Positions 1-9,525 are shown, counted from the stretch's first letter. The stretch: DNA of 64,000 nucleotides from Pseudomonas sp. MMS21 TM103 (GCF_022132145.1 NZ_JAJISP010000001.1:1488001-1552000); one strand, 5' to 3'. Numbers and translations are program-made. Notes: generated by a model not told the origin, from the sequence alone.

Positions 1-1035
1 CAAGGCATGAACCACCTGTTCTTCACGGGTTCTGGCTCGGAAGGCAACGACACCATGCTGCGCATGGTTCGCCACTACTGGGCGGTCAAGGGCATGCCTG
101 CGAAGAAGGTCATCATCAGCCGCATCAACGGTTACCACGGCTCCACCGTGGCCGGTGCCGCCCTGGGCGGCATGGCCGGCATGCACGCCCAGGGCGGCAC
201 CATCCCGGGTATCGAGCACATTGCCCAGCCGTACTGGTTCGGCGAAGGCGGCGACATGAGCCCGGACGAGTTCGGCATCTGGGCTGCCGAGCAGCTGGAA
301 GCGAAGATCCTCGAAGTCGGCGAAAACAACGTCGCCGCCTTTATCGCCGAGCCGATCCAGGGCGCCGGCGGGGTGATAGTACCGCCGGACAGCTACTGGC
401 CGAAGATCCGCGAGATTCTCGCCAAGTACGACATTCTGTTTGTGGCCGACGAAGTGATCTGCGGCTTCGGCCGCACCGGCGAATGGTTCGGCAGCGACTT
501 CTACGGCCTGCAACCGGACCTGATGACCATCGCCAAGGGCCTGACCAGCGGTTACATCCCGATGGGTGGCCTGATCGTCAGCGACAAGGTGTTCGACGTG
601 CTCAAGCAGGGCGGTGATTTCAACCACGGGTTCACCTATTCCGGTCACCCGGTGGCCGCCGCCGTGGCGCTGGAAAATATCCGCATCCTGCGCGACGAGA
701 AGATCCTCGAGACGGTCCGCGAAGAGACCGCGCCGTACCTGCAACAGCGCCTGCGCGAACTGCTCGACCATCCGCTGGTCGGTGAAGTTCGTGGTGTCGG
801 CATGCTCGGCGCCATCGAGCTGGTCAAGGACAAGGCCAGCCGCGCCCGTTATGAAGGCCAGGGCGCCGGCATGATTTGCCGTGGCCATTGCTTCAACAAC
901 GGCCTGATCATGCGCGCCGTGGGCGACACCATGATCATTTCGCCGCCGCTGGTGATCAGCAAAGCCGAGATCGACGAGCTGGTGAGCAAGGCGCGTCTGT
1001 GCCTGGACCTGACCCTGCAGGACCTGCAGGGCTGA
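1..1035 (+). CDS. Class III (omega) aminotransferase, 5'-truncated by window edge
   Basis: PLP-dependent class III aminotransferase, closest in feel to the polyamine:pyruvate transaminase group (SpuC-like). The reading frame is open to base 1, so the N-terminal ~100 residues lie outside the window; the ATG at 7 is internal. Visible motifs counted from that ATG are FFTGSGSEGND (5-15), the conserved NGYHGST (41-47), the cofactor Asp in VADEVICGFGRTG (147-158) and the Schiff-base Lys177 in TIAKGLTSGY. The C-terminus is complete. A glutamine amidotransferase follows 114 bp downstream on the same strand, a pairing that recalls putrescine or diamine catabolism loci. Family is certain; the amine substrate is inference. 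Confidence 0.9.
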   Translation, partial: QGMNHLFFTGSGSEGNDTMLRMVRHYWAVKGMPAKKVIISRINGYHGSTVAGAALGGMAGMHAQGGTIPGIEHIAQPYWFGEGGDMSPDEFGIWAAEQLEAKILEVGENNVAAFIAEPIQGAGGVIVPPDSYWPKIREILAKYDILFVADEVICGFGRTGEWFGSDFYGLQPDLMTIAKGLTSGYIPMGGLIVSDKVFDVLKQGGDFNHGFTYSGHPVAAAVALENIRILRDEKILETVREETAPYLQQRLRELLDHPLVGEVRGVGMLGAIELVKDKASRARYEGQGAGMICRGHCFNNGLIMRAVGDTMIISPPLVISKAEIDELVSKARLCLDLTLQDLQG

Positions 1036-1148
1036 TCCCATGGCTTCGCGCAGCGGCGCCCAGTCGCTGCGCGAGCCCCTTGGCTGACAGTTGCCTCAGC
1101 CGACTCCAAGCCTGTTTTCCCTCCATTCCTCGCGTCAGGAATCCGTTA

Positions 1149-1874
1149 ATGGCATTGAGCATTTGCATCCTCGAAACCGACCACATCCGTCCCGAGCTGG
1201 TCGAGCAGTACCGCGGTTATGGCTGGATGTTCCAACAGCTGTTCGCCCAGCAACCGATCGCCGCCGAGTTTGAGGTCTTCAATGTGATCCAGGGGCAGTA
1301 CCCGGACGCCGGGCGGCGTTATGACGCCTACCTGATCACCGGCAGCAAGTACGACTCGTTCGGCGACGACCCCTGGCTCCAGGTCCTGCGCGGCTATGTG
1401 CTGGCGCGTTATGCCGCCGGCGACAAGCTGCTCGGCATCTGCTTCGGCCACCAGTTGTTGGCCCTGCTGCTCGGCGGCAAGACCGAGCGCGCCGAGCAGG
1501 GCTGGGGTCTCGGCGTGCAGCAGTACCAGGTGCTGCAACAGCGGCCCTGGATGCAGCCGCGCGTCGAGGCGCTGTCGCTGCTGATCATCCATCAGGACCA
1601 GGTCACCCAGGCGCCGGCCAACGCCACCGTGCTGGCGGCCAATGCCTTCTGCCCGATCGCCGCCTACCAGATCGGCGACCAGGTGCTGTGCTGGCAGGGC
1701 CATCCGGAGCTGGTGGCGGACTATTCGCGGGCGATCCTCGACATTCGCAAGGAGCACTGGGGCGAGCAGGTCTGCCAGCAGGCCTTGGACAGCTTGGGAC
1801 AGGCGCACCAGGGGGCTTTGGTGGCCGAGTGGATGATGCGTTTCGTCGCCCAGGATCAGGTCCCGGTCAGCTGA
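1149..1874 (+). CDS. Class I glutamine amidotransferase (GMP synthase-like)
   Basis: A 241-aa stand-alone GATase1 domain. The nucleophilic elbow is GICFGHQLL (Cys near residue 97) and the catalytic His/Glu pair sits in the C-terminal GHPE motif. The start at 1149 gives MALSICILETD, the usual beginning of this family; the longer frame upstream is non-coding read-through. There is no synthetase partner domain, so it may act as a gamma-glutamyl hydrolase or amidase on an amine conjugate rather than in nucleotide synthesis. Its position after an omega-aminotransferase supports a role in amine breakdown, but the substrate cannot be read from sequence. Confidence 0.85.
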   Translation: MALSICILETDHIRPELVEQYRGYGWMFQQLFAQQPIAAEFEVFNVIQGQYPDAGRRYDAYLITGSKYDSFGDDPWLQVLRGYVLARYAAGDKLLGICFGHQLLALLLGGKTERAEQGWGLGVQQYQVLQQRPWMQPRVEALSLLIIHQDQVTQAPANATVLAANAFCPIAAYQIGDQVLCWQGHPELVADYSRAILDIRKEHWGEQVCQQALDSLGQAHQGALVAEWMMRFVAQDQVPVS

Positions 1875-1925
1875 GGGTAGTCCGGCAGCGGCCCACTGCG
1901 GGGGCCGCTGCCGCATGCTGTGGCG

Positions 1926-3290
1926 TTACTGGCGCAGCCAGCGGCTGGTGTCGTCCAGGGCGCGGGCGAAGCGCTCGATGACCAGGCCGATCTCCTGCGC
2001 GCTGCTGATCAGCGGCGGGCAGAAGGCAATCGCATCGCCCATGGCCCGGGTGATCATGCCGTGGTCCTGGGCGCGGCCGGCCAGGTAGCGACCGAGGGTC
2101 CCGGGCGCGTTATGGGGCGCCTTGGTCTGGCGATCGCCGACCAGTTCGACCGCGGCGATCAGCCCGCAACCGCGCACTTCTCCCACCAGCGGGTGATCGG
2201 CGAAGTCGCGCAGCCCGGCCTGGAGCAGCTCGCCCATGGCGGCGGCGTGCTCCACCAGGCGGTCTTCCTCGATGATCCTGAGGTTTTCCAGGGCCACGGC
2301 GGTGGCCACCGGGTGGGCGCTGCCGGTGAAGCCGTGGCCGAGGGTGCCGAGGCTGTTGCTCTGCTCGGCGATGCCCTGGTACAGCGCGTCGTTGAGCAGC
2401 AGCGCGGCGATTGGCTGATAGGACGAGGACAACTGCTTGGACAGCACCATCACGTCCGGCTGGATGCCGAAGGTCTGGCTGCCGAACAGCTGCCCGGTGC
2501 GGCCGAAACCGCAGATCACCTCGTCGGCGATCACCAGCACGTCGTGGCGCCGGCACACCGCCTGGATCTTCTGCCAATAGCTGCGCGGCGGCACTATCAC
2601 GCCGCCGGCGCCCATCAGCGGTTCGCCGATGAAGGCGGCCACGGTATCGGCGCCCTCGCTGAGGATGCGCTGCTCCAGTTCGGCGGCCAGGCGATCGGCG
2701 AACTGTTCCTCGCTCTCGCCGGGCAGGGCATGGCGGTAGTGGTGCGGGCAGCCGACGTGCAGGAAGCCCGGCAGCGGCACGTCGAAGCCGCGCTGGTTGG
2801 CCGCCAGGCCGGTGAGGCTGGCGGCCGCCACGGTGATGCCGTGGTAGGCGTTCTGCCGGCTGATGAACTTCTTCTTCGCCGTTTTGCCGCGGGCGTTGTT
2901 GTAGTACCAGACCAGCTTGACCGCGGTGTCGTTGGCTTCCGAGCCGGAGTTGGTGAAGAACACCTTGCTCATCGGCACCGGCGCCATCTCGATCAGCTTC
3001 TCGGCCAGCTCGATGGCCGGCCGGTGCGCCTTGTGGCCGAACACGTGATAGAAGGGCAGGGTGCGCAGCTGGTGCTCGGCGGCGGCGATCAGGCGCTGGT
3101 TGCTGAAACCGAGGGCGGCGCTCCACAGGCCGGACATGGCCTCCAGGTATTGCTTGCCCTGCTCGTCGTAGACGTAGACGCCCTCGCCGCGTTCGATCAG
3201 CAGCGGGCCGAGCTGCTCGTGCAGGCGGGCGTTGGTGTAGGGGTGCAGGTGGTACTGGCGGTCTTTGTCGGCCAGGCTGACGGTGTTCAT
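1926..3290 (-). CDS. Class III aminotransferase in the glutarate cluster
   Basis: Complete 454-aa PLP aminotransferase. Motifs are FFTNSGSEANDT (111-122), NAYHG (147-151), IADEVICGFGRTG (254-266) and the PLP Lys285 in SKQLSSSYQ. The start is the ATG at 3288-3290. It lies directly downstream of lhgO (11 bp gap) in the same orientation as glaH, so it probably shares their transcript. In that context it may convert an omega-amino acid such as 5-aminovalerate or 4-aminobutyrate to the semialdehyde feeding glutarate or succinate; this is inferred from context. A taurine, beta-alanine or diamine transaminase cannot be excluded. Confidence 0.88.
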   Translation of the reverse strand: MNTVSLADKDRQYHLHPYTNARLHEQLGPLLIERGEGVYVYDEQGKQYLEAMSGLWSAALGFSNQRLIAAAEHQLRTLPFYHVFGHKAHRPAIELAEKLIEMAPVPMSKVFFTNSGSEANDTAVKLVWYYNNARGKTAKKKFISRQNAYHGITVAAASLTGLAANQRGFDVPLPGFLHVGCPHHYRHALPGESEEQFADRLAAELEQRILSEGADTVAAFIGEPLMGAGGVIVPPRSYWQKIQAVCRRHDVLVIADEVICGFGRTGQLFGSQTFGIQPDVMVLSKQLSSSYQPIAALLLNDALYQGIAEQSNSLGTLGHGFTGSAHPVATAVALENLRIIEEDRLVEHAAAMGELLQAGLRDFADHPLVGEVRGCGLIAAVELVGDRQTKAPHNAPGTLGRYLAGRAQDHGMITRAMGDAIAFCPPLISSAQEIGLVIERFARALDDTSRWLRQ

Positions 3291-3301
3291 CGGTGGTTCT
3301 C

Positions 3302-4540
3302 TCAGGCGGCGGGGCGGGCGGGTTTGGCTTTGGCGAAACTCGGCAGGGCGAGCAGCTGGCTGCTGAGCTGGTCGACGATATGGGCGCCGATCGGCAGCGC
3401 CGAGGTGGCGGCCGGCGAGGGCGCGTTGCACACGTGCAGGCTGCGCCGGCTGTGGCGGAAGAGGAAATCGTCGATCAGCCGGCCGTCGTCGGATACCGCC
3501 TGGGCGCGCACCCCGGCCGGGTAGGGCTCGAGGTCGCCGAGCTGGACGCTCGGGCAGTACTTGCGCACCTGCTGCAGGTAGCCGCGCTTGAACAGCGAGT
3601 TCTTCAGCTCGCCCAGGCCCGGGCGCAGGTTGGCCCGCAGCACCTTGCGGATGCCCGGGTTGGCGAGCATCTGCCAGCTGTCGGCGAGCGAGATGTCGCG
3701 CCGGCGGTAGCCTTCGCGCTTGAATGCCAGCACCGCGTTGGGGCCGACGGTGACGCTGCCGTCGATCATCCGCGTCAGGTGCACGCCGAGAAACGGCATG
3801 CTCGGGTCGGGGATCGGGTAGATCAGGTGGTTGACGATCTGGTTGTGCCGGGCCGGCAGGCGGAAGTATTCGCCGCGGAACGGACAGATGCTGAAGCCGG
3901 GGTCGATCCCCAGCATGCGCACCACCCGATCGGCCATCAGGCCGGCGCAGGTGACCAGGAAGCGCCCGGCAAACTCGCCGGCGCTGGTCTGCACCCGCAC
4001 TTCCTGGGGATTTTCCTGCAATCCCTCGACCTGGGCGCCGTAGCGGATCTCGCCGCCGCTGCGGACGAACTCGCCGGCCATGGCCGCGGCGACCGCAGCG
4101 TAGTCGACGATGCCGCTGGACGGCACCAGGATCGCGCCGAGGCCTCGGATGTTCGGCTCGCGCTCGCGCAGCTGCGCGGCGTTCAGCCATTCACGCTCGA
4201 TGCCGTTGGCCGCAGTGCGCTGCCACAGCGCCTGCATGCGCTGCATTTCCACTTCGTTGGTGGCCACCAGCAGCTTGCCGGGTACCTGGTAGGCGATGCC
4301 CTGCTGGTCGCAGAAGGCCTTGGTCGCCTGGTTGCCGGCCAGGCAGAAGCGGGCCTTGAGGCTGCCCGGGGTGTAGTACACGCCGGCATGGATCACCCCG
4401 CTGTTATGCCCGGTCTGGTGACGGGCCGGGGCGGATTCCTTTTCCAGCAGCAGCATGCGGCTGTCGGGGTAGGCGCGCTGCAGTTGCATGGCGGTGGACA
4501 TGCCGAGAATGCCGCCACCGATAATGATGAAGTCGTACAC
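3302..4540 (-). CDS. lhgO: L-2-hydroxyglutarate dehydrogenase/oxidase
   Basis: 412-aa FAD-dependent oxidoreductase that oxidises L-2-hydroxyglutarate to 2-oxoglutarate, passing electrons to the membrane quinone pool in characterised homologues. The N-terminal dinucleotide fold IIIGGGILGMSTAM starts within five residues of the proposed start. HQTGHNSGVIHAGVYY is a hallmark of this family. The start is a GTG at 4538-4540: no ATG lies nearby, and upstream sequence lacks family similarity. It follows glaH in the same direction (86 bp gap), matching the known csiD-lhgO order, so glutarate is hydroxylated and then returned to the TCA cycle. Confidence 0.93.
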   Translation of the reverse strand: MYDFIIIGGGILGMSTAMQLQRAYPDSRMLLLEKESAPARHQTGHNSGVIHAGVYYTPGSLKARFCLAGNQATKAFCDQQGIAYQVPGKLLVATNEVEMQRMQALWQRTAANGIEREWLNAAQLREREPNIRGLGAILVPSSGIVDYAAVAAAMAGEFVRSGGEIRYGAQVEGLQENPQEVRVQTSAGEFAGRFLVTCAGLMADRVVRMLGIDPGFSICPFRGEYFRLPARHNQIVNHLIYPIPDPSMPFLGVHLTRMIDGSVTVGPNAVLAFKREGYRRRDISLADSWQMLANPGIRKVLRANLRPGLGELKNSLFKRGYLQQVRKYCPSVQLGDLEPYPAGVRAQAVSDDGRLIDDFLFRHSRRSLHVCNAPSPAATSALPIGAHIVDQLSSQLLALPSFAKAKPARPAA

Positions 4541-4626
4541 CGGGTTACCTCTGGGTAAGGGAGTCTGTGCCGTCAATGCGGGAGCGGCTGCTGTTATCGC
4601 GACTGAGGCCGCCCCGCCGTCATGGG

Positions 4627-5604
4627 TCACTGGCGCGGCTGGCGCAGCACCTTGGCGTGGGTGAAGTAGCCGCGCTGGCGCATCAGCTCGCGGCGCAGGT
4701 CCGGGTGGGCGGTGAAGCGGTCGCGGCCGTGCAGCCAGAAATGGTTGTTGATCAGCAGGAAGCTGCCCACCGGCACCGGAATCGACAGCTTGTGCGGGCT
4801 GCCTTCCAGCGACTGGCTGAGGTCGGTCAGCCAGTTGCCTTCCTCGAAGTCCTTCGGCTGCACGAACTGGTCGATGTAGCTGATGATCGGCTGGCCCTCG
4901 ACGTCGTTGTCGAATACCGGGTGGTACAGGTCGCGGTCGACCCGCTTGCTCGGCGGCGCGCACCAGCGCAACTGGCGGCGGGCCAGCGGGTGGCTGTTGA
5001 AGCGCTCCAAGTCCTCCCAGTCGTCCAGGTGCAGCAGCAGCGAATTGCCGCCCTGCATGTGCTGCTCGTCGATCTTCATCATCAGCACGTAGTCGGTGTC
5101 CTGCTCGACGAAGGTGCCATCGGTGTGCAGTTCCATTACCCGGTGCGGCTGGCGCAGGTAGCTGTCAGACGCATCGACGTTCTGCACCACGAAGCGCGCG
5201 TAGTACTGGCCGCTCATGGCGTCAAAGTTGGAGCGGCCGAACAGATGGGCAACGGCGGTGGCCAGCTTGACCATGTCGTCGGCCTGCTCCACCCGGTCCA
5301 GGCCCTCGGCACTGATCAGCAGGCCGCCACTGGCGCGGTCCATCAGGGTGTTGATCAGCAGCGGCTGCAGGCTGCCGGCGCACAGCTCATCGAGAATCCG
5401 GGCCAGGCGAAAGCGCAGGAAGGACTTGTATTCCAGCGCCTGTACCGGCCACTCGGCGGTGGCGGCGAGGAAGGCCTGCAGGGTTTCCCGGCTGAAGCTC
5501 AGTTGCAGCAGGCGTGGTGACTGGCTGCTGGCGGCCAGGCTGAAGCCGCTGGGGCTGTGCGGGGCTGGAACGACGAGGTGCTTGGGGGTGACGAAGGTGT
5601 TCAT
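4627..5604 (-). CDS. glaH: Glutarate 2-hydroxylase (2-oxoglutarate/Fe(II) dioxygenase, CsiD)
   Basis: 325-aa non-haem iron dioxygenase that converts glutarate to L-2-hydroxyglutarate with 2-oxoglutarate and O2. The HxD iron-binding pair is His160/Asp162 in ELHTDGTF, the numbering I recall for E. coli CsiD. The distal His is in [10 protein letters not shown] near the C-terminus, followed by the oxoglutarate-binding Arg. The start at 5604 has a GGAG box upstream. It is the first gene of the glaH-lhgO-aminotransferase group and divergent from csiR. Together they form the CoA-independent branch of lysine/glutarate catabolism. Confidence 0.95.
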   Translation of the reverse strand: MNTFVTPKHLVVPAPHSPSGFSLAASSQSPRLLQLSFSRETLQAFLAATAEWPVQALEYKSFLRFRLARILDELCAGSLQPLLINTLMDRASGGLLISAEGLDRVEQADDMVKLATAVAHLFGRSNFDAMSGQYYARFVVQNVDASDSYLRQPHRVMELHTDGTFVEQDTDYVLMMKIDEQHMQGGNSLLLHLDDWEDLERFNSHPLARRQLRWCAPPSKRVDRDLYHPVFDNDVEGQPIISYIDQFVQPKDFEEGNWLTDLSQSLEGSPHKLSIPVPVGSFLLINNHFWLHGRDRFTAHPDLRRELMRQRGYFTHAKVLRQPRQ

Positions 5605-5769
5605 GAGGGGGCTCCAGGGTGGACGGCGGTGTTGGGGTGCCACTAGTGTCGACGTAATTGAAAAATATCGACATTATTTGAAAGTGTCAAAAGTAATTCT
5701 CGGTAGTGCCGCGCGGCATCGCCCGGGTGTTTCGGTATGATTGGCGCGGACCTGTGCAAGGACGGTGTA
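5605..5769. promoter_or_regulatory. glaH-csiR divergent control region
   Basis: A 165-bp AT-richer gap between divergent genes. It holds a perfect inverted repeat TTGA-N5-TCAA at 5678-5690 and partly overlapping GTCGA/TCGAC arms at about 5647-5671. Both are suitable as sites for the GntR/FCD regulator encoded next door. AAGGA at 5758-5762 is the csiR ribosome-binding site and decides its start. Assignment of the palindromes to CsiR is inference. Confidence 0.55.
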
Positions 5770-6465
5770 ATGGAAGCTCCCAGCTCCCGAGAGAATCTGG
5801 CGATTCGTGGCTACGAATCGCTCAAGCGCGACATCATTCGCGGCGTCTTCGCGCCTGGCGAAAAGCTCCTGATGAGCGCGCTGAAGACGCGCTACGGGCT
5901 GGGCGTCGGGCCGCTGCGCGAGGCCCTGTCGCAGCTGGTGGCCGAGCGCCTGGTGGTGGCCATCAGTCAGCGCGGCTTCCGCGTCGCACCGATGTCGCTG
6001 AGCGAGCTGGCCGATATCTACGATGCCCGCGCGCACCTGGAAGCGATGATCGTCGGCCTGGCGATTGCCCGTGGCGACGATGCCTGGGAGGCGCAGGTCA
6101 TCGCCCGCGCCCATACCCTGGCCAAGGTCGCCCAGGTCAAGGATGCCGAGGAGATGCTCAGCGTCTGGGACACCCGGCATCAGGCCTTCCACGCCGCGAT
6201 CGCCGCCGGTTGCGGCTCGCAGCACCTGCTCCAGGTGCGCGCGGCGCTGTTCGACCAGGCCGAGCGCTATCGGCATCTGTGGTTGCAGCAGACGGTGTTT
6301 TCGGCGGCGGCGCTGGAGGCCAAGCGCCAGGAGCACGCCCAGTTGCTGGAGGCGATCCTGCAGCGCGACGGCGTGCGTGCCAGCGCGATGATGCGTGACC
6401 ATCTGCTCGGCCCGGTCAGCATCATCGGCGAGCTGTTACAGGCCCGCCAGGCCAGCGTCGAGTAG
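5770..6465 (+). CDS. csiR: GntR/FCD-family regulator of the glutarate genes
   Basis: 231-aa repressor with an N-terminal winged helix (about residues 10-75) and a C-terminal FCD ligand-binding domain with the usual metal/ligand His residues (for example in DTRHQAFHAAI). I prefer the ATG at 5770 (MEAPSSREN) over 5737 because AAGGA lies 7 bases upstream and the family starts there. It is transcribed divergently from glaH. Characterised CsiR proteins repress csiD-lhgO and are released by glutarate or 2-hydroxyglutarate; the same role is expected here. Confidence 0.88.
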   Translation: MEAPSSRENLAIRGYESLKRDIIRGVFAPGEKLLMSALKTRYGLGVGPLREALSQLVAERLVVAISQRGFRVAPMSLSELADIYDARAHLEAMIVGLAIARGDDAWEAQVIARAHTLAKVAQVKDAEEMLSVWDTRHQAFHAAIAAGCGSQHLLQVRAALFDQAERYRHLWLQQTVFSAAALEAKRQEHAQLLEAILQRDGVRASAMMRDHLLGPVSIIGELLQARQASVE

Positions 6466-6638
6466 GCGCATTACGCACAGCAAGTGGGGGAAACCCCCGC
6501 ACATTGGCTAGTTGCCTCGCTATGGAGTGAGGGTTTGGCACAGTTGCGTGCGAAATCCTCGTTTGCCGGGGCAGCGCCAGGCTCCTAGGATGAACGCACG
6601 CGTGTTGCTGCACGCGGCCATTTCCTGGAGTTGAAGCT

Positions 6639-7862
6639 ATGCCTGGCGCCCTGTCCCATATCCGCGTGCTCGACCTCTCCCGCGTACTCGCCGGGCCCTG
6701 GGCCGGGCAGATCCTCGCCGACCTCGGCGCCGAAGTGATCAAGATCGAACGCCCAGGCACGGGCGATGACACCCGCCACTGGGGCCCGCCGTTCCTGCGC
6801 GACGCCGCGGGCGAGAACACCAGCGAGGCCGCCTATTACCTGTCGGCCAATCGCAACAAGCAGTCGGTCACCGTCGATTTCACCCAGCCCGAAGGCCAGC
6901 GCCTGGTGCGCGAGATGGTGGCCAAGGCCGACATCCTGATCGAGAACTTCAAGGTCGGCGGCCTGGCCGCCTACGGCCTCGATTACGCCGCGCTGCAGGC
7001 GCTGAACCCGAAACTGATCTACTGCTCGATCACCGGCTTCGGCCAGGACGGCCCCTACGCCAAGCGCGCCGGTTACGACTTCATGATCCAGGGCCTGGGC
7101 GGTTTGATGAGCCTGACCGGGCGGGCCGACGACGAGGAGGGCGCCGGGCCGGTCAAGGTCGGCGTGGCCCTGACCGACATCCTTACCGGCCTGTATTCGA
7201 CCGCGGCAATTCTGGCCGCCCTGGCCAGCCGCGACCAGACCGGCAATGGCCAGCACATCGACATGGCCCTGCTTGACGTGCAGGTCGCCTGCCTGGCCAA
7301 CCAGGCGATGAATTACCTGACCACCGGCGTGGCGCCGCGTCGGCTGGGCAATGCCCACCCGAACATCGTGCCCTACCAGGACTTTCCCACGGCCGACGGC
7401 GACATCATCCTCACGGTCGGCAACGATGGACAGTTCCGCAAGTTTTGCGAGGTCGCCGGCCTTGCGGCTTTGGCCGCCGACCCGCGTTTTTCCACCAATC
7501 AGGCCCGCGTCGCCCATCGTGCCGAACTGATTCCACTGATCCGCCAGGCCACCGTGTTCAAGACCACCGCCGAATGGCTGGCGGCCCTGGAACAGGCCGG
7601 CGTGCCCTGCGGACCGATCAATGACCTGCAGCAGGTCTTCGCCGACCCGCAGGTGCAGGCCCGTGGCCTGCGCGTCGAATTGCCCCACCCGCTGGCCGGC
7701 AGTGTGCCGCAGGTGGCCAGCCCGATTCGCCTGTCGGCGACCCCGGTGCAATACCGCAATGCACCACCGCTGCTCGGCGAACACACCGAGCAGGTGCTAC
7801 AGCAATGGCTGGGTTTGAGCCTGGAGCAGATAGACCAACTGCGGCAGGCTGGCGTGCTCTAG
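6639..7862 (+). CDS. gcdG: CaiB/BaiF family III CoA-transferase, glutarate CoA-transferase type
   Basis: 407-aa family III acyl-CoA transferase with the N-terminal signature IRVLDLSRVLAGPWAGQ and the catalytic Asp region in HIDMALLDVQ (Asp near residue 206). Length and sequence closely resemble the Pseudomonas protein encoded beside glutaryl-CoA dehydrogenase (PA0446 type), which activates glutarate with a CoA donor such as succinyl-CoA. Here no gcdH or gcdR neighbour is present; the gene stands alone beside csiR, suggesting both glutarate routes have been brought together. A succinyl-CoA:hydroxymethylglutarate transferase is a less likely alternative. Confidence 0.85.
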   Translation: MPGALSHIRVLDLSRVLAGPWAGQILADLGAEVIKIERPGTGDDTRHWGPPFLRDAAGENTSEAAYYLSANRNKQSVTVDFTQPEGQRLVREMVAKADILIENFKVGGLAAYGLDYAALQALNPKLIYCSITGFGQDGPYAKRAGYDFMIQGLGGLMSLTGRADDEEGAGPVKVGVALTDILTGLYSTAAILAALASRDQTGNGQHIDMALLDVQVACLANQAMNYLTTGVAPRRLGNAHPNIVPYQDFPTADGDIILTVGNDGQFRKFCEVAGLAALAADPRFSTNQARVAHRAELIPLIRQATVFKTTAEWLAALEQAGVPCGPINDLQQVFADPQVQARGLRVELPHPLAGSVPQVASPIRLSATPVQYRNAPPLLGEHTEQVLQQWLGLSLEQIDQLRQAGVL

Positions 7863-7922
7863 CCGCGGTGTCATGTTCGAGCCTTGGCGTGTGCGCGGCG
7901 CCCCCGCGACGTTCGCTCGGCG

Positions 7923-8177
7923 TCAGGCCGCGCAGTAGCAGGCCGTGGCGCCGCCGGCTGGCGCCGGCTTGTCGGCGAGCAGGCGCATCACGTAGCCGAT
8001 TTTCAACAGCGCCGGACCGAGGATCGTCAGGCTGTGTGCGCCTACCAACGTACCCAGGCTGAGGTGTTCGGCCCAACCGTAGGCACCGAGCACGCCCAGC
8101 AGCAGGGCGGCGCCACCGCTCGACAGCAGCTGGTTGGACAGGCGACGCAGGCGTTGCGGGCAATCGAACAGACTCAT
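7923..8177 (-). CDS. Small membrane protein downstream of flavohaemoglobin (PpyR-like)
   Basis: 84-aa protein with one or two hydrophobic segments (roughly residues 15-35 and 40-60) and a Cys-containing tail. The start at 8177 (MSLFDCPQRL) is supported by AGGAG just upstream; the longer frame starting at 8231 lacks a site. It follows fhp at 60 bp in the same direction, so it may be cotranscribed. I recall a similar small membrane protein (PpyR, PA2663) beside fhp in P. aeruginosa, but identity is from memory and function is not established by the sequence. Confidence 0.7.
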   Translation of the reverse strand: MSLFDCPQRLRRLSNQLLSSGGAALLLGVLGAYGWAEHLSLGTLVGAHSLTILGPALLKIGYVMRLLADKPAPAGGATACYCAA

Positions 8178-8237
8178 GACAAGTGCTCCTGTTGCTGAAA
8201 CCACCCGGCGCGACCGCGCCGGACGGGTCAAGCTCTC

Positions 8238-9419
8238 TCAGGCCTCCAGCGCACTGGCCGGGCCGAAGAACTCGTAGTGGCTCTGCTGCTCCGGCACGCC
8301 GAGTTCGCGCAGGTGCTTTTTCACCTGAGCCATGAAGGGCTTGGGGCCGAGGAAGTAGGCGTCCAGGTCGCGTTCCTCCGGCAGCCACTCGGCCAGTTGC
8401 GCGCGGGTCAGGAAGCCCTCGGCATGGCCCTGGTCTTCGCTGCGCGGTTCGCTGTAGCAGACGAAATGCTGCACCTGCGGGTGGGCCTGGGTCTGGGCGT
8501 CGACCCAGTCGCGGAAGGCATGCACGCCGGCATGCCGGGCGCAGTGGATGAAATGGATCGGCCGGCCATGCCCGCGTGCCGCTTCGAGCATGCTCAGCGC
8601 CGGGGTGATGCCGACGCCGGCGCTGATCAGCACCAGCGGCTTGTTCGACTCACGCAGGACGAAGTCGCCGGCGGGCGGGAACAGCTCCAGGCGGTCGCCG
8701 ACCTGGACCCGGTCGTGCAGGTAGTTGGAGGCCTTGCCGCCGGGCTCACGCTTGACGCTGATGCGGTATTCGCGGCCATTGCCACAGGCCGACAGCGAGT
8801 AGTTACGGCGCACTTCCTCGCCATCCAGTTGCAGGCGCAGGCCGATGTACTGACCCGGCTGGAAGTCGAGCAGCGCGCCGCCGTCTTCCGGCACCAGATG
8901 CAGGGAGACGATTTCCTCGCTTTCGACGATCTTTTGCGCCACGCGGAAGTCGCGGGCGCCGCGCCAGCCGCCCTTGGCTTCGGCGTTGGCGGCATAGGCG
9001 CCCTCTTCGGCATCGATCAGGATCTGCGCCAATTGGCCATAAGCGGCGCCCCAGGCGTCGATCACCTCGTCGGTGGCGATCTGCTCGCCGAGCACCTCGC
9101 GAATCGCCCGCAACAGGCAGCTGCCGACAATCGGGTAATGCTCGGGCAGGATCTGCAACGACACATGCTTGCTGACGATCTGCCCGACCAGCGGGCCGAG
9201 GGCCTCCAGGCGATCAATATTGCGGGCGTACATCAGCACGCCGTTGGCCAGTGCGCGTTGCTGTTCGCCGCTGGCCTGATGCGCCTGGTTGAACAGGGGG
9301 CGTACCTGCGGATATTCACCGAGCATCAATTGGTAGAAGTGGCGAGTCAGGGCTTCGCCGCCGGTTTCCAGCAGCGGCACTGTGGCCTTGATCAGGGTAC
9401 GTTGTTGGGCAGTGAGCAT
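8238..9419 (-). CDS. fhp: Flavohaemoglobin, nitric oxide dioxygenase
   Basis: 393-aa three-domain protein: globin (about 1-140) with the proximal haem His in the SKHVSLQI..HYPIVG region, FAD-binding ferredoxin-reductase-like domain (150-250; RNYSLSACGNG binds FAD) and NAD(P)H domain (255-393; SAGVGITPALSML). It oxidises NO to nitrate with O2 and NAD(P)H in the cytoplasm. It is transcribed away from a NorR-type activator, and the shared gap has NorR boxes and a sigma-54-like promoter, so NO-induced expression is expected. Confidence 0.96.
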   Translation of the reverse strand: MLTAQQRTLIKATVPLLETGGEALTRHFYQLMLGEYPQVRPLFNQAHQASGEQQRALANGVLMYARNIDRLEALGPLVGQIVSKHVSLQILPEHYPIVGSCLLRAIREVLGEQIATDEVIDAWGAAYGQLAQILIDAEEGAYAANAEAKGGWRGARDFRVAQKIVESEEIVSLHLVPEDGGALLDFQPGQYIGLRLQLDGEEVRRNYSLSACGNGREYRISVKREPGGKASNYLHDRVQVGDRLELFPPAGDFVLRESNKPLVLISAGVGITPALSMLEAARGHGRPIHFIHCARHAGVHAFRDWVDAQTQAHPQVQHFVCYSEPRSEDQGHAEGFLTRAQLAEWLPEERDLDAYFLGPKPFMAQVKKHLRELGVPEQQSHYEFFGPASALEA

Positions 9420-9525
9420 TGCGTGGTTCCTGGGTGGGCTATGCCGCCTGAGGTACGCCGGGCATTCATCGAGAAGCCTTCGGTCTGCGCGCTCAGGCGT
9501 GCTAAGTTCATGGTGCTTAGGCTAT

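Noticed and set aside
7..9. ATG at base 7 as the true start of the first aminotransferase
   Set aside because: The frame is open to base 1, and the protein would lack about 100 conserved N-terminal residues; it is a truncated gene.
1146..1916. 256-codon minus-strand ORF opposite the glutamine amidotransferase
   Set aside because: Complementary-strand shadow; the plus strand has catalytic motifs.
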